NCBI RefSeq assembly: GCF_000826525.2
Contig: NZ_LN651328.1
Span: 204,432-268,431 of the forward strand
Origin: Mobilicoccus massiliensis
GTDB taxonomy: Bacteria; Actinomycetota; Actinomycetes; Actinomycetales; Dermatophilaceae
Reading direction: 5' to 3'
Length of the DNA: 64,000 nt
Part shown: positions 54,112 through 63,043 of the stretch, in pieces
How positions within the stretch are numbered: the stretch's first letter is position 1
Layout: every line of letters begins with the position of its first letter
Notes under the pieces: generated by a model
What the model saw: the letters and a program-made list of their open reading frames with translations, nothing else
What the model was told of the DNA's origin: nothing
Database searches by the model: none
Made by a program: the position numbers and the translations under genes

Positions 54112-54166
54112 GCTGAGACAGGCGCTTTCACCCGGGCTTCGCGCGGGTGAAAGCGCCTGTCTCAGC
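54112..54166. repeat. Perfect head-to-head pair of the GGTGAAAG-CCTGTC element
   Basis: GCTGAGACAGGCGCTTTCACC-CG (54112-54134) and its exact complement (54144-54166) flank a 9-base loop: a 23-bp perfect stem. It begins 53 bases after the chemoreceptor stop and could serve as its terminator. Confidence 0.9.
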
Positions 54167-54402
54167 TGGGTTGCGCCACGTTCGGCTGGGGGTGGTGCGG
54201 GGCGACGTCACCGCACGAGCCGGCTCGCCACCCCCGGCCACACGTGGGCCGGCTCGCCACCCCCGGCCAGCGGGGGTGAAAGCGCCTGTCTCAGCTGGGT
54301 TGCGCCACGTTCGGCTGGGGGTGGTGCGGGGCGACGTCACCGCACGAGCCGGCTCGCCACCCCCGGCCACACGTGGGCCGGCTCGCCACCCCCGGCCACA
54401 CG
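54145..54402. repeat. 129-bp tandem duplication
   Basis: The segment from GGGTGAAAGCGCC through the GCCACCCCCGGCCA stretch is repeated with a 129-base period (54145-54273 and 54274-54402), carrying one arm of the 22-base element in each copy. Confidence 0.85.
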
Positions 54403-54520
54403 TGGGCCGGCTCGCCACCCCCGGCCACACGTGCGCCGGCTCGCCGCCCCCGGTCGCGCGTGGGCCGACTCGCCGCTCTCGGTCGCCAGGTGGGCCGGCT
54501 CGCCACCCCTGGTCCCGACG
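54375..54520. repeat. 29-bp tandem repeats
   Basis: Units of the form GGGCCGGCTCGCCACCCCCG-GCCACACGT start at 54375, 54404, 54433, 54462 and 54492 with increasing divergence. The period is not a multiple of three, so this is not coding. Earlier related units lie within the 129-bp duplication. Confidence 0.8.
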
Positions 54521-54567
54521 GGCCGGAGACACAGCCGATGAGGCCGGTGGCCGCGTGCGTCCGAGAT

Positions 54568-54629
54568 GGAAGATGGGATGGCAGCGGTGGTGGGGTGATC
54601 ACCCCATCACTGCTGCCATCCCATCTTCC
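54568..54629. repeat. 62-bp palindromic element, copy 2
   Basis: Same outer arms (GGAAGATGGGATGGCAGC and complement) and TGGGGTGATCACCCCA core as the copy at 551-612, same length, again between convergent genes. It begins 68 bases beyond the last flagellar gene. Confidence 0.88.
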
Positions 54630-54696
54630 GTGTTGCGTCGGAGCGCCGCCGGTGTGCCTCGCCGGCTCTCGGGATCGAGAGCGCCGGGCGTGCGGA

Positions 54697-55500
54697 TCAG
54701 CGGCGGATCTGGTTCACGGAGTCGGCGAGCTCGTCCATCGTCGAGAGGACCTTGGAGTTCGCCGCGAAGCCGCGCTGGGCCATGATGAGGTTCGTCAGCT
54801 CTCGACCGAGGTCGACGTTGCTGGCCTCGACGACACCCGCGTAGACGCTGCCACGACCGCCGGTCCCGGCGGCGCCTGCGATGGGAGCGCCCGAGGCCTC
54901 CGTCGGACGGAACTCGGTGCTGCCGATGCGGAACAGGCCCGCGTCGTTCTGGAACCGCGCGATCTGAATCGTGCCGAGCACGACCTCACGCCCCTGCGCG
55001 TCCTGCGCGACGACTCGACCGCGTTGGTCGATGGCGAAGTTCGACGGGGTCGCAGCCGGGGTGGGAACGCGGATCGGCTGGTTGTCGACGCCGAGCACCG
55101 CCTTGCCGTTGCCGGCCCGCAGCACACCCTGCGCGTCGAGGGAGAAGTTGCCGTTGCGGGTGTAGGTCGTCTCACCGCCGCCCTGCAGCACGAAGTAGCC
55201 CGACCCGCCGATCGCGACATCGGTCGGCTTGTTCGTCGTGAGGAACGAGCCCTGATGGAACTCCCCGTAGATGTTGCGGGTCGCCACGCCCAGGCCGAGC
55301 ATCGCGGGGTTGATCGCCCCGTTGGGCTGCGGCGGTGCCATGTTGTTGGCGCGCGCGATCTCGTTGAGGGTGTCCTCGAACATCGCCCGGTCGAGCTTGT
55401 AGCCGTCGGTGTTGACGTTCGCGATGTTGTTGCCGGTGACGTCGATGAAGATCTGGTGCTGACGCAGACCGGAGATCGCGGAATCGGCGGCACGGAACAT
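54697..55500 (-). CDS. Flagellar hook/rod protein, FlgE/FlgG family (second copy)
   Basis: 267 residues. N-terminal axial motif SGLRQHQIFIDVTGNNIANVNT (split at residues about 9-30), FlgE/F/G central domain with IGGSGYFVLQGGG and TYTRNGNF, and the C-terminal helix TNLIMAQRGFAANSKVL. Length fits a distal-rod FlgG rather than a hook protein of 400 or more residues. It is the last gene in the operon, 163 bases after its paralog. AAAGAG is the only ribosome site near ATG 55500. Rod versus hook role cannot be settled from sequence alone. Confidence 0.85.
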   Translation of the reverse strand: MFRAADSAISGLRQHQIFIDVTGNNIANVNTDGYKLDRAMFEDTLNEIARANNMAPPQPNGAINPAMLGLGVATRNIYGEFHQGSFLTTNKPTDVAIGGSGYFVLQGGGETTYTRNGNFSLDAQGVLRAGNGKAVLGVDNQPIRVPTPAATPSNFAIDQRGRVVAQDAQGREVVLGTIQIARFQNDAGLFRIGSTEFRPTEASGAPIAGAAGTGGRGSVYAGVVEASNVDLGRELTNLIMAQRGFAANSKVLSTMDELADSVNQIRR

Positions 55501-55663
55501 GCGGTGGGCTCTTTTCTGACGGCAGGTAGTGACTGCACACGACCGGCGCACCCGAAACGAGTGCGCCGGTCGCAGGCCGCGGATCGCGGCCGGTGGGTCG
55601 ACGTGGCAACGTCGACCCTGGGTCTGATCGACCGGCTGTCCGGATGGACGAGGGTCAGCCGGA

Positions 55664-56467
55664 TCAGCGCTTCATGTTGATGAGGTCCTGCAGGACCTCG
55701 TCGGAGGCCGTGACGACCTTGGAGTTCGCCTGGAAGCCACGCTGGGCCATGATCAGGTTGGTGAACTCGCCGGCGAGGTCGACGTTGCTCATCTCGAGCG
55801 TGCCCTGGGTGACGAGGCCGAGGCCCTGGGCCGTGGGCTGGTCGACGATCGCGTCACCGGAGTTCAGGGTCTCCTTGAACATCGTGCCGCCGACGCGCTC
55901 GAGGCCGTTCGGGTTGTTGAACTTGGCGATGCCGAGTGTGGCGATCGTCGTGCCTTGCGGGTTGTCGGCATTGAAGCCGGTGATGACGCCGTTGGGCGCG
56001 ACCTGCCACGACGTGTACGTCTCGGAACTGATGTTGATGGGTTCGCCCTCGACGTCGAGCACGTAGCTGCCGTCGCCGGTGACGAGGTCGCCGGCCTTGT
56101 CGAGGCTGAACGCGCCGTTGCGGGTGTAGAAGGTGTCGACGCCCTTCTTGATCTGGAAGAACCCGTCACCCTGGATGGCCATGTCCGTGGGGACGTTGGT
56201 GACCTGCAGACCACCCTGCTTGAAGTCGCCGGAGATCTGCCCGAGGCGCACGCCGAGACCGATCTGGGTCGGGTTCATACCACCGACGCCGTTGCCGCCG
56301 TCGGGGGCGGCCGCGTTCCGCACGACCTGCGACAGGCTGTCCTCGAAGACCGCGCGGGTCGACTTGTAGCCGTGGGTGTTGACGTTCGCGATGTTGTTAC
56401 CGGTGACGTCGAGGTAGATCTGGTGGTTGCGAAGACCGGAGACGGCCGACCACATGGAACGGATCAT
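55664..56467 (-). CDS. flgE: Flagellar hook/rod protein, FlgE/FlgG family (first copy, probable hook)
   Basis: 267 residues. Starts MIRSMWSAVSGLRNHQ and carries DVTGNNIANVNTHGYK, IQGDGFFQIKKG, FYTRNGAF and the closing TNLIMAQRGFQANSKVV. It directly follows flgD, the usual place of flgE, so a hook role is inferred, yet it is as short as FlgG and lacks the extra D2 hook domains. AAGGAGG lies 9 bases before the ATG. Exactly the same length as the downstream paralog, indicating tandem duplication. Confidence 0.8.
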   Translation of the reverse strand: MIRSMWSAVSGLRNHQIYLDVTGNNIANVNTHGYKSTRAVFEDSLSQVVRNAAAPDGGNGVGGMNPTQIGLGVRLGQISGDFKQGGLQVTNVPTDMAIQGDGFFQIKKGVDTFYTRNGAFSLDKAGDLVTGDGSYVLDVEGEPINISSETYTSWQVAPNGVITGFNADNPQGTTIATLGIAKFNNPNGLERVGGTMFKETLNSGDAIVDQPTAQGLGLVTQGTLEMSNVDLAGEFTNLIMAQRGFQANSKVVTASDEVLQDLINMKR

Positions 56468-56506
56468 GAGCTGATTCCTCCTTCTCGGGTGTGGCCCCGA
56501 GGTGTG

Positions 56507-57295
56507 TTACGCAGGGGTACCGGTGCTGCCGGTGTTGTCGGTGGGGGTGGTCCCCGTGGTGCCGTCCGTGGCCGTGTTTCCGGTGGGTGCACCGGTCGTG
56601 TCCGTGGTGGCTCCGGTGGAGGGAGCAGAGCCCGTGGTGCCGTCGGTGGTCGACGGGGCGTCGGTCGTGCCGGTCGGTGCCGTGGCAGGTGACTTCACCG
56701 ACTGGACCGCACCGAGCGGCACGTCCTTGCCGTTCACGACAAGAATCGGCCCGGCGGTGGAGAACTTGACCGATTCCACCCGGCCATCGAGCGTCTTGGA
56801 CGCATCGGCCGGGTCGGCGTAGGTGATGTTCGCGCCGATCATGCCGACAGCCGTGGACATTCGCTGTTCGACGGCCTGGCCGGCGTAGTAGGCCATGAGC
56901 TGATCGTTGCTGTTGGTGAGGTCCTTGACCGCGTTCGACATGGCCTCGGCGTTGCTCGACAGCTCGTTGACGCGCTCGAGCATCGCCATCGACGCGGTCT
57001 GCTGCATCATCGCGGTCGTGTCGGCCGGCTTGCTCGGGTCCTGGAATCGCATCTGGGCGACGAGCAGCTTCATGAAGTCGTCGGCGTCGAGCGCCATGCC
57101 GTACTTGCGGTTGATCTGCTGGGCCTGCTGGGTGGCCTCGGGCGTCGTGTTCGACTTCCACGTCTTGGTCGCCGGGTCCCAGACGGCCATCGACTGCGGG
57201 ATCTCGAACTTCGTGCCGTCGGGCTGGGTGATCGTGACGGTCGGCGTCGGGGCCGGGGTGGACGTCGTTCCTGTTGCGCCTACGGGGGTGGTCAT
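56507..57295 (-). CDS. flgD: Flagellar hook-capping protein FlgD
   Basis: 262 residues. The FlgD N-terminal signature is DADDFMKLLVAQMRFQDPSKP with TTAMMQQTASMAMLERV (about residues 70-107). A short beta region (GANITYADPADASKTLDGRV) follows. The last 60 residues are a Thr/Ser/Gly/Asp low-complexity tail. The first 50 residues form an unusual extension (ITQPDGTKFEIPQSMAVWDP). It caps the growing hook so that FlgE subunits can assemble. It lies between fliK and flgE, the common order. Confidence 0.9.
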   Translation of the reverse strand: MTTPVGATGTTSTPAPTPTVTITQPDGTKFEIPQSMAVWDPATKTWKSNTTPEATQQAQQINRKYGMALDADDFMKLLVAQMRFQDPSKPADTTAMMQQTASMAMLERVNELSSNAEAMSNAVKDLTNSNDQLMAYYAGQAVEQRMSTAVGMIGANITYADPADASKTLDGRVESVKFSTAGPILVVNGKDVPLGAVQSVKSPATAPTGTTDAPSTTDGTTGSAPSTGATTDTTGAPTGNTATDGTTGTTPTDNTGSTGTPA

Positions 57296-57307
57296 GGGTA
57301 TCGCTCC

Positions 57308-59776
57308 TCAGCGACGCGGGGCAGGGCCGCGGTCGTCGGACGTCGGGTCGAAAGAGCCGGTGGAGGCCGGTGAGAGGGTGGTCGAGTAGTCGGTGAGCGC
57401 GTCGTCGTTCGCGGTCGTCGGGGACGTGGTCGCCGGCGACGTGTCCGTCCCTCCGGCGAGGCCGGGGAAGGCAGAGCCGTCGCCCATGACGGCGGCGCGG
57501 CGGGCGCGAGCCTGAGCGTCGGCGGCCTGCTGCCAGGTCGCCTGTCCGCCGTCGGCATGGCCACCGGAGTCGACGTCGACCGAGCCGGGGCGAAGCCCGA
57601 GGTCGGCGAGCTGCTGACGCAACTGGTCGACGTTGTCGCGCAGGAGTTCACGGGCGGTGCCGTCGGCGGCGCGCAGCACGACCGCCACCTCACCGCCACG
57701 GATCTCCAGCGTGACGTCGACCTTGCCCAGGTGGGCCGGGGCGAGCTGCAACGTCACCTGGTAGGAGCCGTCCTGCCCACGCAGCACGGGGCCGAGGCCC
57801 TGCATGATCTGGGCGTGGACAGGCGGCGTGGACGGGGCTGCCCCGGCCACCGGTGAGGACGACGCGACGGGCGCCGACGCCGGCGCGGTGAATCCGCGCT
57901 CGGCACCCGAGACCGGAGCAGCGTCGGCACGCGGCGCCTCCCGGCCGGCGGACTGTCCGCCCTGACCGGAGCCGCCGTCGCCCGTCCCTCCGGAGCCCGG
58001 ACGCGCGGCCGCATTGTCGCGGCCGACGGGGGCGTCGGTCGAGGCATCGGTCGGCCGGGCGTCGAACGCCGCGTCCACTGCATCGTCCGTCGGCACGTCC
58101 GCGGTCGCGTGCTGGATGGCTTCGTAGGCCGAGCGGCTCTCGTGAACTCGTGACTCGGGGCGCTGCATGCCCGCGGCGTCCGAGCGCAACGGCGGCTCGG
58201 CAGCCTGAGGGTTCGACCGCACGGTGCCGTCGACATCGGCCGCATCCTGCGACGTCGCCGGAGTGGCCACCGCCGGGGTGGACGCCTGGCCACCCACGCC
58301 CCGGCTCGCGGCCGAGCGAGCGTCGGCGCTCTCCCCCGCACCCACCTGCGGTGTGGTGACGTCGGCGGGGAGCGGCGTGGTCGAGGCCGTCCGGCCGGTG
58401 GGGGTCGCGCCCGTCGCTCGCGCGGCGCGTTCCGCGTCGTCGGTCACGACAGGACGTGAAGCGTCCTGTGACGGGGTGGAGGCAGCGTTGGGGGTCGCGA
58501 CTCCGGGGGCAGTCGCCCGTGGCGTGGCCTCCGGGGAGCTCGCGGGCCCGGTGCGCGCGGGCAGGGCTGCCGCGCCGTCGGCGAGGTCCGAGTCGGCCGG
58601 CGTCGACGCCGCTGCCGAGGCGGCCGCGCTCTGAGCGTCCTGCGATCGCGGCGCATTGGCGGCGCGTGCCGGAGTGCCGTCTGCCGCCACTCTCGACCCA
58701 GCGTCGGCATCGCTGCGGACAGTTCCCGCTGCTGTTGCCGCGGCACTCGAGACATTCGAGGCACCGTTGCCGGCAGTGCGCCCGGCTTCTGCGCGAGGAG
58801 CCTCGTCGGACGTGCCAGCCGCTTGTGTCGGTACAACAGTGTCGCGCGTCTCGCCCGCCGCACTCGTGCGGGCGCGATCGGTGCCCGCTCGCGGCGCAAC
58901 CTGGGTGGCGCCCTCCGCGTCAGTGGCGGGTTCGTCACCCGCGGTGGTGGGCTCCGGCGTCGTGGTGAGGTCACCGGCGGAAGCCTCGGCGCCGCCGTCG
59001 ACGGTCGCCAGGTCACCGTGAACGGTCGGAGCGACGGGAGCGCCGGCGGCACCCGGCTGCGATGGGGTCGAGGCGGTCGCTGCGGTAGAAGCGGCCGCTC
59101 GCTCGGGGCCGGCGGCCGGTGCCACGCCGGAAGAGCCGGTGGCAGCACCCTGCGCGCTCTGGCCGGAGCCCGTGCCGCCGTCGAGTGCTCCCGCTGCGAA
59201 CTGGGCCATCGTCGCCTGGGTGGCGAGCACCGCGGCAGCGCCGTCGGCCGTGCTCGTGGGCACGGGGTTGGCGGTCGGGGCCGCACCAGAGGTCGCGGCT
59301 CCCGGAGCACCCGCGGTCGTCGACGTGTCGACGCCGTCGACGCTGTCGGCCGGCGCATCGGACGCGCCGACGGTCCCGGGCTCGGCGGTGCTCGCAACGT
59401 CTCCGAACGCGCCGCGAGAGACGCCCTCCGCAGCCGGGGTGGCGTCGATTCCGAGGCCGAGCGACTGGTGCCACACGCCTCGTTCGACGAGGCGGGCGAA
59501 CGCCGACTGCGACGCGCGGGTCATCGGCGCGGAGCTCGTGGTGGAGTCGGCGGTGGTCTCCTCCTGAGCGGCGGGGGCGCCGGCGAGCTGCCCCTCGGCA
59601 CCGGAGCGACCCGCCTCACGGCCGGTCACCTCACCGGAGCGTTCCCCCTTGGCGGAGCCGTCGCCGAGCGCCCCGCTGAGGGCACTGCCGAAGCCGTCGG
59701 CTGCGGCCCGGCCGGAGCCGTCGTTCGTCGCGCGTCCGACGCGGGCGCGGGTGACGTCGGGAATGAGGTCGGTCAT
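57308..59776 (-). CDS. fliK: Flagellar hook-length control protein FliK
   Basis: 822 residues. Only the C-terminal 130 or so residues form a folded Flg_hook domain (VTLQLAPAHLGKVDVTLEIR, VVLRAADGTARELLRDNV, LRQQLADLGL). The preceding 650 residues are Ala/Thr/Ser/Gly-rich and disordered, fitting the molecular-ruler role in which the N-terminal part sets hook length and the C-terminal domain switches export from hook to filament. It is about twice the length of enteric FliK. The ATG overlaps the muralytic gene's stop (ATGA). Confidence 0.9.
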   Translation of the reverse strand: MTDLIPDVTRARVGRATNDGSGRAAADGFGSALSGALGDGSAKGERSGEVTGREAGRSGAEGQLAGAPAAQEETTADSTTSSAPMTRASQSAFARLVERGVWHQSLGLGIDATPAAEGVSRGAFGDVASTAEPGTVGASDAPADSVDGVDTSTTAGAPGAATSGAAPTANPVPTSTADGAAAVLATQATMAQFAAGALDGGTGSGQSAQGAATGSSGVAPAAGPERAAASTAATASTPSQPGAAGAPVAPTVHGDLATVDGGAEASAGDLTTTPEPTTAGDEPATDAEGATQVAPRAGTDRARTSAAGETRDTVVPTQAAGTSDEAPRAEAGRTAGNGASNVSSAAATAAGTVRSDADAGSRVAADGTPARAANAPRSQDAQSAAASAAASTPADSDLADGAAALPARTGPASSPEATPRATAPGVATPNAASTPSQDASRPVVTDDAERAARATGATPTGRTASTTPLPADVTTPQVGAGESADARSAASRGVGGQASTPAVATPATSQDAADVDGTVRSNPQAAEPPLRSDAAGMQRPESRVHESRSAYEAIQHATADVPTDDAVDAAFDARPTDASTDAPVGRDNAAARPGSGGTGDGGSGQGGQSAGREAPRADAAPVSGAERGFTAPASAPVASSSPVAGAAPSTPPVHAQIMQGLGPVLRGQDGSYQVTLQLAPAHLGKVDVTLEIRGGEVAVVLRAADGTARELLRDNVDQLRQQLADLGLRPGSVDVDSGGHADGGQATWQQAADAQARARRAAVMGDGSAFPGLAGGTDTSPATTSPTTANDDALTDYSTTLSPASTGSFDPTSDDRGPAPRR

Positions 59777-61203
59777 GCGGCCACCTCCAGTCCGGCCATG
59801 ATCCGCCGCACGTAGTTCTGGGTCTCGCGGTACGGCGGGATGCCGTTGTACTTGCGCACCGCTCCGGCACCCGCGTTGTAGGCGGCGAGCGCAAGCTCGG
59901 TGGAGCCGAAGGCACGCAGGTGCGAGCGCAGCAGGCGCGCGGCCCCGTCGACGGCCTGCGCCGGGTCGAACGAGTTCTTCACCCCGAGTCCGCGTGCGGT
60001 GCCCGGCATGAGCTGCATGAGCCCCTGAGCGCCGGCGCGGCTCACGGCGCGGGTCTTGAAGTTGCTCTCCTGCTTGGCCACGGCGGCGAGCAGCGTGGCG
60101 GGCACGCCGTACTTGCCCTCGGCCGAACGGAACAGCCGTTGGAGGGCCGCCGGTGCCTGGTTCAGCGCCGAGGTGCCCACGGCGTCGGGAGCAAGGCGGG
60201 GACGGGCGCCGGCCGCAACCGCAGCTCCAGGGCGTACGGCGGCGTCGACCAGCGACGTCGCGTTCGGAGTCGTGGTGCCGAGTCCGGCGAGCGCGGTCTG
60301 CAGCACGGCCTGGGCGCTCTCGACGTCCGAGCCCGTGAGGCTGTCCTTGACCGCGCTGGCCACCGCCTGCTGGTACGTCGAGGCGTCGACACCCGCGCTG
60401 AGGGCCGTGGTGCGCAGCGTCGAAGCGAGCTTGACCGTGTCGATCCCGGCAGCGGGCAGCCCGGCAGCGTTCTTCGGCGACGCCGCCGGTTGCGTGAGCG
60501 TGGCCGCGGCGGGCTGGTCGGGCAGGACCCGCCGGATCGCCGTGAGGTTCTTGTGGACCTTGCTGATCTTGACGACGTCGCCGGTGCGAGGAGCGTGGAT
60601 CATCTTGCCGTCGCCGACGTAGATCCCGATGTGGTGCACGGGGCTGCCGAACGCGACGAGGTCACCCGGGCGGGCCTGCGACAGCGAGGCCACCTTCGCG
60701 CCCTGACGCGCCTGGTCGCGGGAGACACGCGGCAGGGAGATGCCGTGCTGCTTCATGACGAGTTGCACGAATCCGGAGCAGTCGAGGCCGATGCGCGGGT
60801 TGGTGCCGCCCCACTTGTAGGGGATGCCGAGGTACTTCTTGGCGGTCGCGAGGACGGCGTTCGCGTCCTTGAGCCCGAGCGAGCCCGTCGTCGAGTCCGG
60901 CGCCGTGGTCGAGGTCGTCGTCGCAGCAGGGGCCGAACGCGCCGCGAGGGTCGTCGTGGGTACCGATGACGCAGCGGCCGCCGCTCGCGCGACCGGGGTG
61001 TTCGCTGCCGCCGTCGAGCCGCCGTCGGACGAGCGCGCCTGCGTGCCCGGGCCCTGGGCGCGCGACATCGCCTCGCCGAACGCGCCCGTCGCGGGGGTCG
61101 CCGACTTGACCACCGCGCTCGTGGGCGTGGCGGTCGTGAACAGCGACTGGATCTGAGCGATCCGCGACTGGGCGGTGGTGAAGCCGCTCGTGTCGATCGT
61201 CAT
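59773..61203 (-). CDS. Bifunctional muralytic enzyme: NlpC/P60 endopeptidase plus lytic transglycosylase
   Basis: 476 residues. A low-complexity N-terminus (1-105), an NlpC/P60 domain (about 115-235) with catalytic Cys in GLDCSGFVQ and His in SPVHHIGIYVGDG, a linker, and a C-terminal SLT domain (about 365-470) with catalytic Glu in AKQESNFKTRAVSRAGAQGLMQ (split) and AAYNAGAGAVRKYNG. There is no signal peptide, so it is probably exported through the flagellar apparatus. Placed between fliJ and fliK it should open the peptidoglycan for the rod, replacing FlgJ (inference). Overlaps both neighbours by ATGA. Confidence 0.9.
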   Translation of the reverse strand: MTIDTSGFTTAQSRIAQIQSLFTTATPTSAVVKSATPATGAFGEAMSRAQGPGTQARSSDGGSTAAANTPVARAAAAASSVPTTTLAARSAPAATTTSTTAPDSTTGSLGLKDANAVLATAKKYLGIPYKWGGTNPRIGLDCSGFVQLVMKQHGISLPRVSRDQARQGAKVASLSQARPGDLVAFGSPVHHIGIYVGDGKMIHAPRTGDVVKISKVHKNLTAIRRVLPDQPAAATLTQPAASPKNAAGLPAAGIDTVKLASTLRTTALSAGVDASTYQQAVASAVKDSLTGSDVESAQAVLQTALAGLGTTTPNATSLVDAAVRPGAAVAAGARPRLAPDAVGTSALNQAPAALQRLFRSAEGKYGVPATLLAAVAKQESNFKTRAVSRAGAQGLMQLMPGTARGLGVKNSFDPAQAVDGAARLLRSHLRAFGSTELALAAYNAGAGAVRKYNGIPPYRETQNYVRRIMAGLEVAA

Positions 61204-61631
61204 CGACGTCCTTTCCTTTTCCTCGACGCACTCTCTTCGGCCGTCCGCTGGTCGGCGTCGAGCATTTCGGCGAATCGCTCTTCTCGGGCGCGATCGACGA
61301 GGCGTTCGAGACCCTGGGTTCGCATCGCTGCTGCTCGGAGGGCCTCTCGGGCGGATTCGGTCTGTTCGTGCGCCGATTCGACGGCCTGCCGGGCCTGGGT
61401 CACCGAGGCCGCCGCCGCCTCGGCCATGCGGTGGTGGGCTCGGAACTCGTCGTAGGTCGTCTCAGCATCCGGAGGGCGGACGAGCTCGGGATAGTCGTTC
61501 TCGCGCCGGGCGAGAACGGCCGCGGCCTCGCGTTCGGCGACGGCGGCTCCGGCCATCTCGGCCTTCGCCCTGTCCTCCTCGATGCGCCGCACCCGCAGGA
61601 GGGTGTCGTACGGGGTCGTGAACTTCGGCAT
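61200..61631 (-). CDS. fliJ: Flagellar export chaperone-like protein FliJ
   Basis: 143 residues, almost entirely charged helical coiled coil (RIEEDRAKAEMAGAAVAERE through RLVDRAREERFAEML) with a Lys/Arg-rich end. FliJ inserts into the FliI hexamer and links it to the export gate. Identification rests on size, coiled coil and position directly after fliI, since FliJ sequences are poorly conserved. Stop overlaps the muralytic gene start. Confidence 0.8.
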   Translation of the reverse strand: MPKFTTPYDTLLRVRRIEEDRAKAEMAGAAVAEREAAAVLARRENDYPELVRPPDAETTYDEFRAHHRMAEAAAASVTQARQAVESAHEQTESAREALRAAAMRTQGLERLVDRAREERFAEMLDADQRTAEESASRKRKGRR

Positions 61632-61666
61632 GTCGCTTCGCCCTCACTCGCACTCGGCGGCCCGGC

Positions 61667-63043
61667 TCAACCGGACTCGGCGATGCGGTGCAGCTCGGCC
61701 CACGCGCTCACCGCCGGGGTGAGGTCCTCCATGTCCTGCTTGAGGAACGCGTCGATCTCAAAGGATTGTTCGAGGGCGCGGTCGACCTGCGGGTTGCTGC
61801 CCTTGACGTAGGCGCCGATGTCGATGAGGTCCTTGGCGTCGCGGCGGGCCGCAAGCAGTTGGCGCAGCAGAGTCGCGTCGGCGCGCTGCTCGGGTGTGGT
61901 GACGGCCTTGTTGACACGCGAGATCGACTCGAGCACGTCGATGGCCGGGAAGTGGCCCTGGGTCGCGAGCTTGCGCGAGAGCACGATGTGTCCGTCGAGG
62001 ATCGAACGCACGTTGTCGGCGATGGGGTCGTTGAGGTCGTCGCCGTCGACGAGCACGGTGTAGAGCGCGGTGATCGAGCCCGTCTTGGCCATGCCGGCGC
62101 GCTCGAGCAGGCGAGGCATGAGGCCGAACACGCTCGGCGGGTAGCCGCGGGTGGCCGGGGGCTCCCCCGCGGCGAGACCGACCTCGCGCTGGGCCATCGC
62201 GACACGCGTCACCGAGTCCATACAGAGGATGACGTCCTGGCCCTGGTCGCGGAACCACTCGGCGATCCGGGTGGCGGTGAACGCCGCGCGCAGACGCACG
62301 AGCGAGGGCTCGTCGGAGGTCGCGACGACGACGACCGAGCGCTTCATGCCCTCGGGCCCGAGGTCGCCCTCGATGAACTCGCGCACCTCACGGCCGCGTT
62401 CACCGACGAGCGCGAGCACGCTCACCGGCGCCTCGGTGCCGCGCACGATCATCGACAGCAGGCTCGACTTACCGACGCCGGAGCCGGCGAAGATGCCCAT
62501 GCGCTGGCCGCGGCCTGCGGGAACGAGCGTGTCGATCGCCCGCACGCCGAGCGGCATCGGCTCGGTGATGCGCTCGCGGTCCATGGCTCGCGGCGGAGTG
62601 CCGTCGGTGCTCGTCAGAATGACGTCGGTCAGCGGCGGCCCGTCGTCCATCGGCTGCCCGAGTGCGTTGACGACCCGCCCCAGCAATCCACGGCCCACGG
62701 GGACCTGCAGCGGAGCGCCGGTCGAGAGCACCGGGTTACCGGCCCGGACGCCTCGCAGGTCGGAGACCGGCATGCACGAGGCGAACCCGTCTCCGAGCGC
62801 GACGACCTCGGCCATGATCGGGCCGTGGTCGCCGATGATGCGCACGGCCTCACCGATGCCGAGCTCGAGCCCCGAGACCTCGATCGACAACCCGATGGCG
62901 CTGGTCACCCGCCCCCGAGCGAGCGGCCGCGCGGCCTTGGCGGCCTGGCCCGCGAGATCGGCGTACACGCCGGAGAGCGCGACGTGGCGGCTCGCGCGAC
63001 GCGGCGCCTCGTGATCGGCGGGGATCCGGGCGTGCAGGCTCAT
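61667..63043 (-). CDS. fliI: Flagellum-specific ATP synthase FliI
   Basis: 458 residues. Walker A GIFAGSGVGKSSLL (about 180-193), GERGREVREFIE, Walker B region VILCMDSVTRVAMAQREVGLA (split) and GEPPATRGYPPSVF, a hallmark of FliI/type III ATPases. It energises export of rod, hook and filament subunits. The ATG overlaps the fliH stop (ATGA); the open frame upstream of it has no similarity. Conserved order fliG-fliH-fliI-fliJ. Confidence 0.95.
   Translation of the reverse strand: MSLHARIPADHEAPRRASRHVALSGVYADLAGQAAKAARPLARGRVTSAIGLSIEVSGLELGIGEAVRIIGDHGPIMAEVVALGDGFASCMPVSDLRGVRAGNPVLSTGAPLQVPVGRGLLGRVVNALGQPMDDGPPLTDVILTSTDGTPPRAMDRERITEPMPLGVRAIDTLVPAGRGQRMGIFAGSGVGKSSLLSMIVRGTEAPVSVLALVGERGREVREFIEGDLGPEGMKRSVVVVATSDEPSLVRLRAAFTATRIAEWFRDQGQDVILCMDSVTRVAMAQREVGLAAGEPPATRGYPPSVFGLMPRLLERAGMAKTGSITALYTVLVDGDDLNDPIADNVRSILDGHIVLSRKLATQGHFPAIDVLESISRVNKAVTTPEQRADATLLRQLLAARRDAKDLIDIGAYVKGSNPQVDRALEQSFEIDAFLKQDMEDLTPAVSAWAELHRIAESG

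Larger units (their letters stand above)
54060..54696. other. 637-bp repeat-filled gap between chemoreceptor and flagellar operon
   Basis: No gene is seen. From left to right: a perfect 23-bp head-to-head repeat pair, a 129-bp tandem duplication, a run of 29-bp tandem repeats, and the second 62-bp palindrome. All four repeat classes meet here, between two convergent transcription units. Confidence 0.8.

Noticed and set aside
54375..54520. 29-bp repeats as a CRISPR array
   Set aside because: Units are contiguous with no spacers.
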